Shown: one piece after another, positions 61,918 through 64,000 of the stretch
Layout of the letters: each line of letters begins with the position of its first letter
Numbering within the stretch: position 1 is the first letter of the stretch
DNA from: Nitzschia sp. DOCU1
Lineage: Eukaryota; Bacillariophyta; Bacillariophyceae; Bacillariales; Bacillariaceae
Direction: 5' to 3'
Assembly (NCBI GenBank): GCA_951394045.1
Contig: OX595987.1
Coordinates: 2,294,001 to 2,358,000 of the forward strand
Length of the DNA stretch: 64,000 nt
The notes under the pieces: model-generated
What the model saw: the letters and a program-made list of their open reading frames with translations, nothing else
What the model was told of the DNA's origin: nothing
Database searches by the model: none
Translations under genes and position numbers: made by a program

Positions 61918-62802
61918 GGTGAAACAATATTCCAAGTACGGAACTTATCCTCTTTCCTTCTTATTCTGTAATGTGAGAGGAAGGACGAGCTGTCGGTTGA
62001 TGATGAAAAGCAGGAATGATGGCAGTTGCACAAACGACGAAAAAGTGGCCAATAGAAAGTCAAGGGCGAGCGTGCGTTTTTGAATTTCCGAAATGTCGGT
62101 TGCACGCCGATCGATGGTTGGGCCGCCTCGCGAGATGGTCGGCGTCACACGTGCCTTGGTATGTAGTACAATATATATCAGCGTATTGGGCAAAGGGCAT
62201 ATGTTGCATGTCGATGCAGGTGGAATTATTTATGGCTGCGACGCCTGCCAATACGAACACAACTTTTTTGTTTATTGGTTTTCGCAATCAGGAAGCTAGA
62301 CGAACATCAATGAAACAATTCCTTTATCTGGCAAGACGGACGGTGCACATCTGGTCCCAAGAGTGGCAAGATTTTCTACATCAATTAGCAATTTGCAATA
62401 AATAGTTTTGTACGGCATCACCAACGAAATGTCTCGATCTTCACGATAAGATGAAGCGCCAGCAACAGTTTCGGACCACAGGAAGCTGGACGAATTCCTT
62501 TCTTAGTTATCTGGCAAGACGGTGCACAATATGTGAATGCATAAACGAACCCCAAATACGGTATCGTATCATAAATGTCTACTGAAACGCAATCTCAGAT
62601 CCTTCACGCGATATTTTCCTCGGCGATTCGCCAACTTTTTGGACCAGAACAAAAAGCAACGCGCCGACAAAACCTATTCCCATTCTCTCGCCGCAGTGAA
62701 GGTATCTTCGGTTTATTACTACCCAAGGAAAACAAGGTACAGGCTCACCGTATTGCCAAACACAAGAAGGATCATCCTTGCTATTGATCGACCAGCGATA
62801 AT
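61918..62802. other. 885-nt intergenic region with a direct repeat
   Basis: It holds divergent promoters for the P450 (-) and the 5'-nucleotidase-like gene (+), and an imperfect direct repeat listed separately. An open frame from ATG 62575 (MSTETQSQILHAIFSS...) could be a 5' exon of the next gene, but no phase-consistent splice was found. Confidence 0.4.
62289..62528 (+). repeat. imperfect direct repeat, two copies
   Basis: Copy A at 62289-62349 and copy B at 62479-62528 share CAGGAAGCT(A/G)GACGAA, an ATTCCTTT word, and TATCTGGCAAGACGG followed by GGTGCACA or a one-word variant. The copies differ by small deletions; about 130 nt lie between them. Confidence 0.6.
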
Positions 62803-64000
62803 ATGACTGACCAGGGTTCTACCGTCAGCTTTGTCTTTAGCAGAACAACCTTGCTAAGTGGAGGTTTAGATGCGTGTTATGACATCGACGATCCAAGTTG
62901 CAGCGGTGGCATCGCCCTGATCCGTGCCTTTCTGCGTCTGTATTCCGACGGCATTGACAAGGCTAGTTTGGTAATCAATCGGCTAGACTATCAAAGTGTT
63001 TTTGTTCAGATGCATCCTTTGGATTGGAATGTGAATCGATTAATTCTCCACGACCACTTCGGGATGGATTCGTATTGGGCCAATCCATCTCTGACGGAGC
63101 AACACTTTACCGACACACAAATTTCGAAACGAGACCTTTCTGGCCTTCAAACGACGATATTTCGGCCTTTCCTTCATGGAAACGTTGTCGTAGGGACAAC
63201 AAACTCCTGGAGCCAATACGTCGAGAACATCCATTTTGATGAAGATACGGGATTGGTGTTGATTTGGGTACAAGAACAATTCACTTCCGCTGGAGCCATT
63301 GCATCTCTTCCCCCTGAAGAAACTGCTAGGGCGCTCATGAATTATGTTACACAAGAAAATCGACGACGGCGTTGTCATGATACGATGACGCTCTATGACA
63401 CGTATCTTCTGGCAAAGAATCTGACGGACGTTAATGACGATGGCACGACCCAACAAAGGTGCTGGATTCCCGTAATACTTAAATCCGGTGGTAGTATGTT
63501 CCAGCCTTTTCTTGACGCAGTTTTGGAGTTTGAGAACCAACCGACCGTCCTGATCAACATTCAGAATCACGACGAACTTTATCAAGTACCCCGCCAAATC
63601 GGCGACAGCAAAATGTGGGTCCTAAGCTACGAAGACAGCGAAAGCACTTTCAGACAATTGCGAATTGCCTTGTCAGAGGATCAGAAAACTGTTTCCAACG
63701 TGACGGTCTTGGAACACGACCTCAGCTTCATCCCAAACATTACAAAGGACGACGAGCTCCGTTCGGATTTGGCTCATCTCAGACAGCTAGCCGACGAAGC
63801 AATGGCTAATGATCCGATCCAAGGCTACTCCGAAGAAATGCCGATAGCGAGAATTGATACTTACAGAGCGTGCTTTGGTGGAGAGTGTCCTATTGGAAAT
63901 TTATTTTCGGACGCCTTGCGGTGGTATACGGGCGCCGACTTTGCATTCATAAATTCGGGCGGCATCCGTGGAGAGGGTTGGCCAGCTGGTCCAGTGAAAG
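62803..64000 (+). CDS. 5'-nucleotidase-family protein with eroded active site, 5' part
   Basis: 399 codons from the ATG at 62803, open at the window end. Near residue 355 the 5'-nucleotidase C-terminal domain begins clearly: RACFGGECPIGNLFSDALRW, then GADFAFINSGGIRGEG (substrate-binding GGIR block). The N-terminal ~280 residues follow the order of the metallophosphatase domain but lack its metal ligands: where D-x-H, D-A-G-D-Q and G-N-H-E-x-D are expected, the sequence reads VFSRTTLLSG, NRLDYQ and HDHFGMD. It may be a pseudoenzyme that still binds nucleotides. No signal peptide is seen at this start, so an upstream exon remains possible. Confidence 0.75.
   Translation, partial: MTDQGSTVSFVFSRTTLLSGGLDACYDIDDPSCSGGIALIRAFLRLYSDGIDKASLVINRLDYQSVFVQMHPLDWNVNRLILHDHFGMDSYWANPSLTEQHFTDTQISKRDLSGLQTTIFRPFLHGNVVVGTTNSWSQYVENIHFDEDTGLVLIWVQEQFTSAGAIASLPPEETARALMNYVTQENRRRRCHDTMTLYDTYLLAKNLTDVNDDGTTQQRCWIPVILKSGGSMFQPFLDAVLEFENQPTVLINIQNHDELYQVPRQIGDSKMWVLSYEDSESTFRQLRIALSEDQKTVSNVTVLEHDLSFIPNITKDDELRSDLAHLRQLADEAMANDPIQGYSEEMPIARIDTYRACFGGECPIGNLFSDALRWYTGADFAFINSGGIRGEGWPAGPVK

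Noticed and set aside
63040..63597. 185-codon minus-strand frame
   Set aside because: Antisense to the 5'-nucleotidase-family frame, which is conserved at its C-terminal part.

Overview
The window is nuclear DNA from a compact eukaryotic genome, most probably a pennate diatom such as Phaeodactylum tricornutum or a close relative. The reasons are: short GT-AG introns (about 49-97 nt) in an intron-poor, densely packed gene set; several precursors with an ER signal peptide followed by a phenylalanine at the predicted cleavage site (the 'ASAFAP-type' bipartite plastid leader of secondary red plastids); a DGAT1 carrying an N-terminal PH domain; and low-complexity LRR membrane proteins of diatom style. 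The species call is inference. All splice models below were joined by eye from donor/acceptor motifs and reading phase.

Layout. 0-8.5 kb: 3' end of GPI mannosyltransferase PIG-M, exosome subunit RRP45, a Tat-type thylakoid-lumen protein, a plastid LETM1-like membrane protein, and tRNA-dihydrouridine synthase DUS3. 8.5-20.8 kb: a five-exon LRR membrane protein, a 1.5 kb gene-poor stretch, PH-domain DGAT1, a large disordered protein, and dynactin p62. 21-29 kb: tandem glutaredoxins (plastid and mitochondrial), CstF-64, Golgi tether COG3, a small PAC4-like protein and a twin-CX9C protein. 29-39 kb: Cactin, a type II membrane protein of glycosyltransferase-like look, degenerate repeats with an interstitial telomere-like motif, a secreted AA10 LPMO with a chitin-binding module, a SEC14-like protein, and a 2OG-oxygenase-like protein with a UBZ-type zinc finger. 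39-47.6 kb: two zeta-type P-loop kinase genes (three domains in all) flanking an MGST3 and sharing a promoter with a Nudix-Nudix-methyltransferase-tail-anchor fusion; then a RusA-like resolvase with a signal peptide. 48-64 kb: a diatom-type hypothetical, an ARM/HEAT-like membrane protein, small membrane proteins, a plastid TraB-like protein, UPF0489, an MCP1-like protein, a DUSP12-type zinc protein lacking the phosphatase, a plastid DMT transporter, a cytochrome P450, and the start of a 5'-nucleotidase-family protein with an eroded active site.

Most genes are unrelated housekeeping neighbours rather than a pathway. The least ordinary block is 39.1-47.6 kb, where P-loop kinases of the zeta family, a double MTH1-like Nudix protein fused to a methyltransferase, and a phage-type resolvase lie together. 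A second theme is regulatory: six perfect TGACGTCA palindromes sit in intergenic or 5' regions, four of them between divergent genes, where about one would be expected by chance in the whole window.

No rRNA, tRNA, CRISPR array, or intact transposon was recognised.
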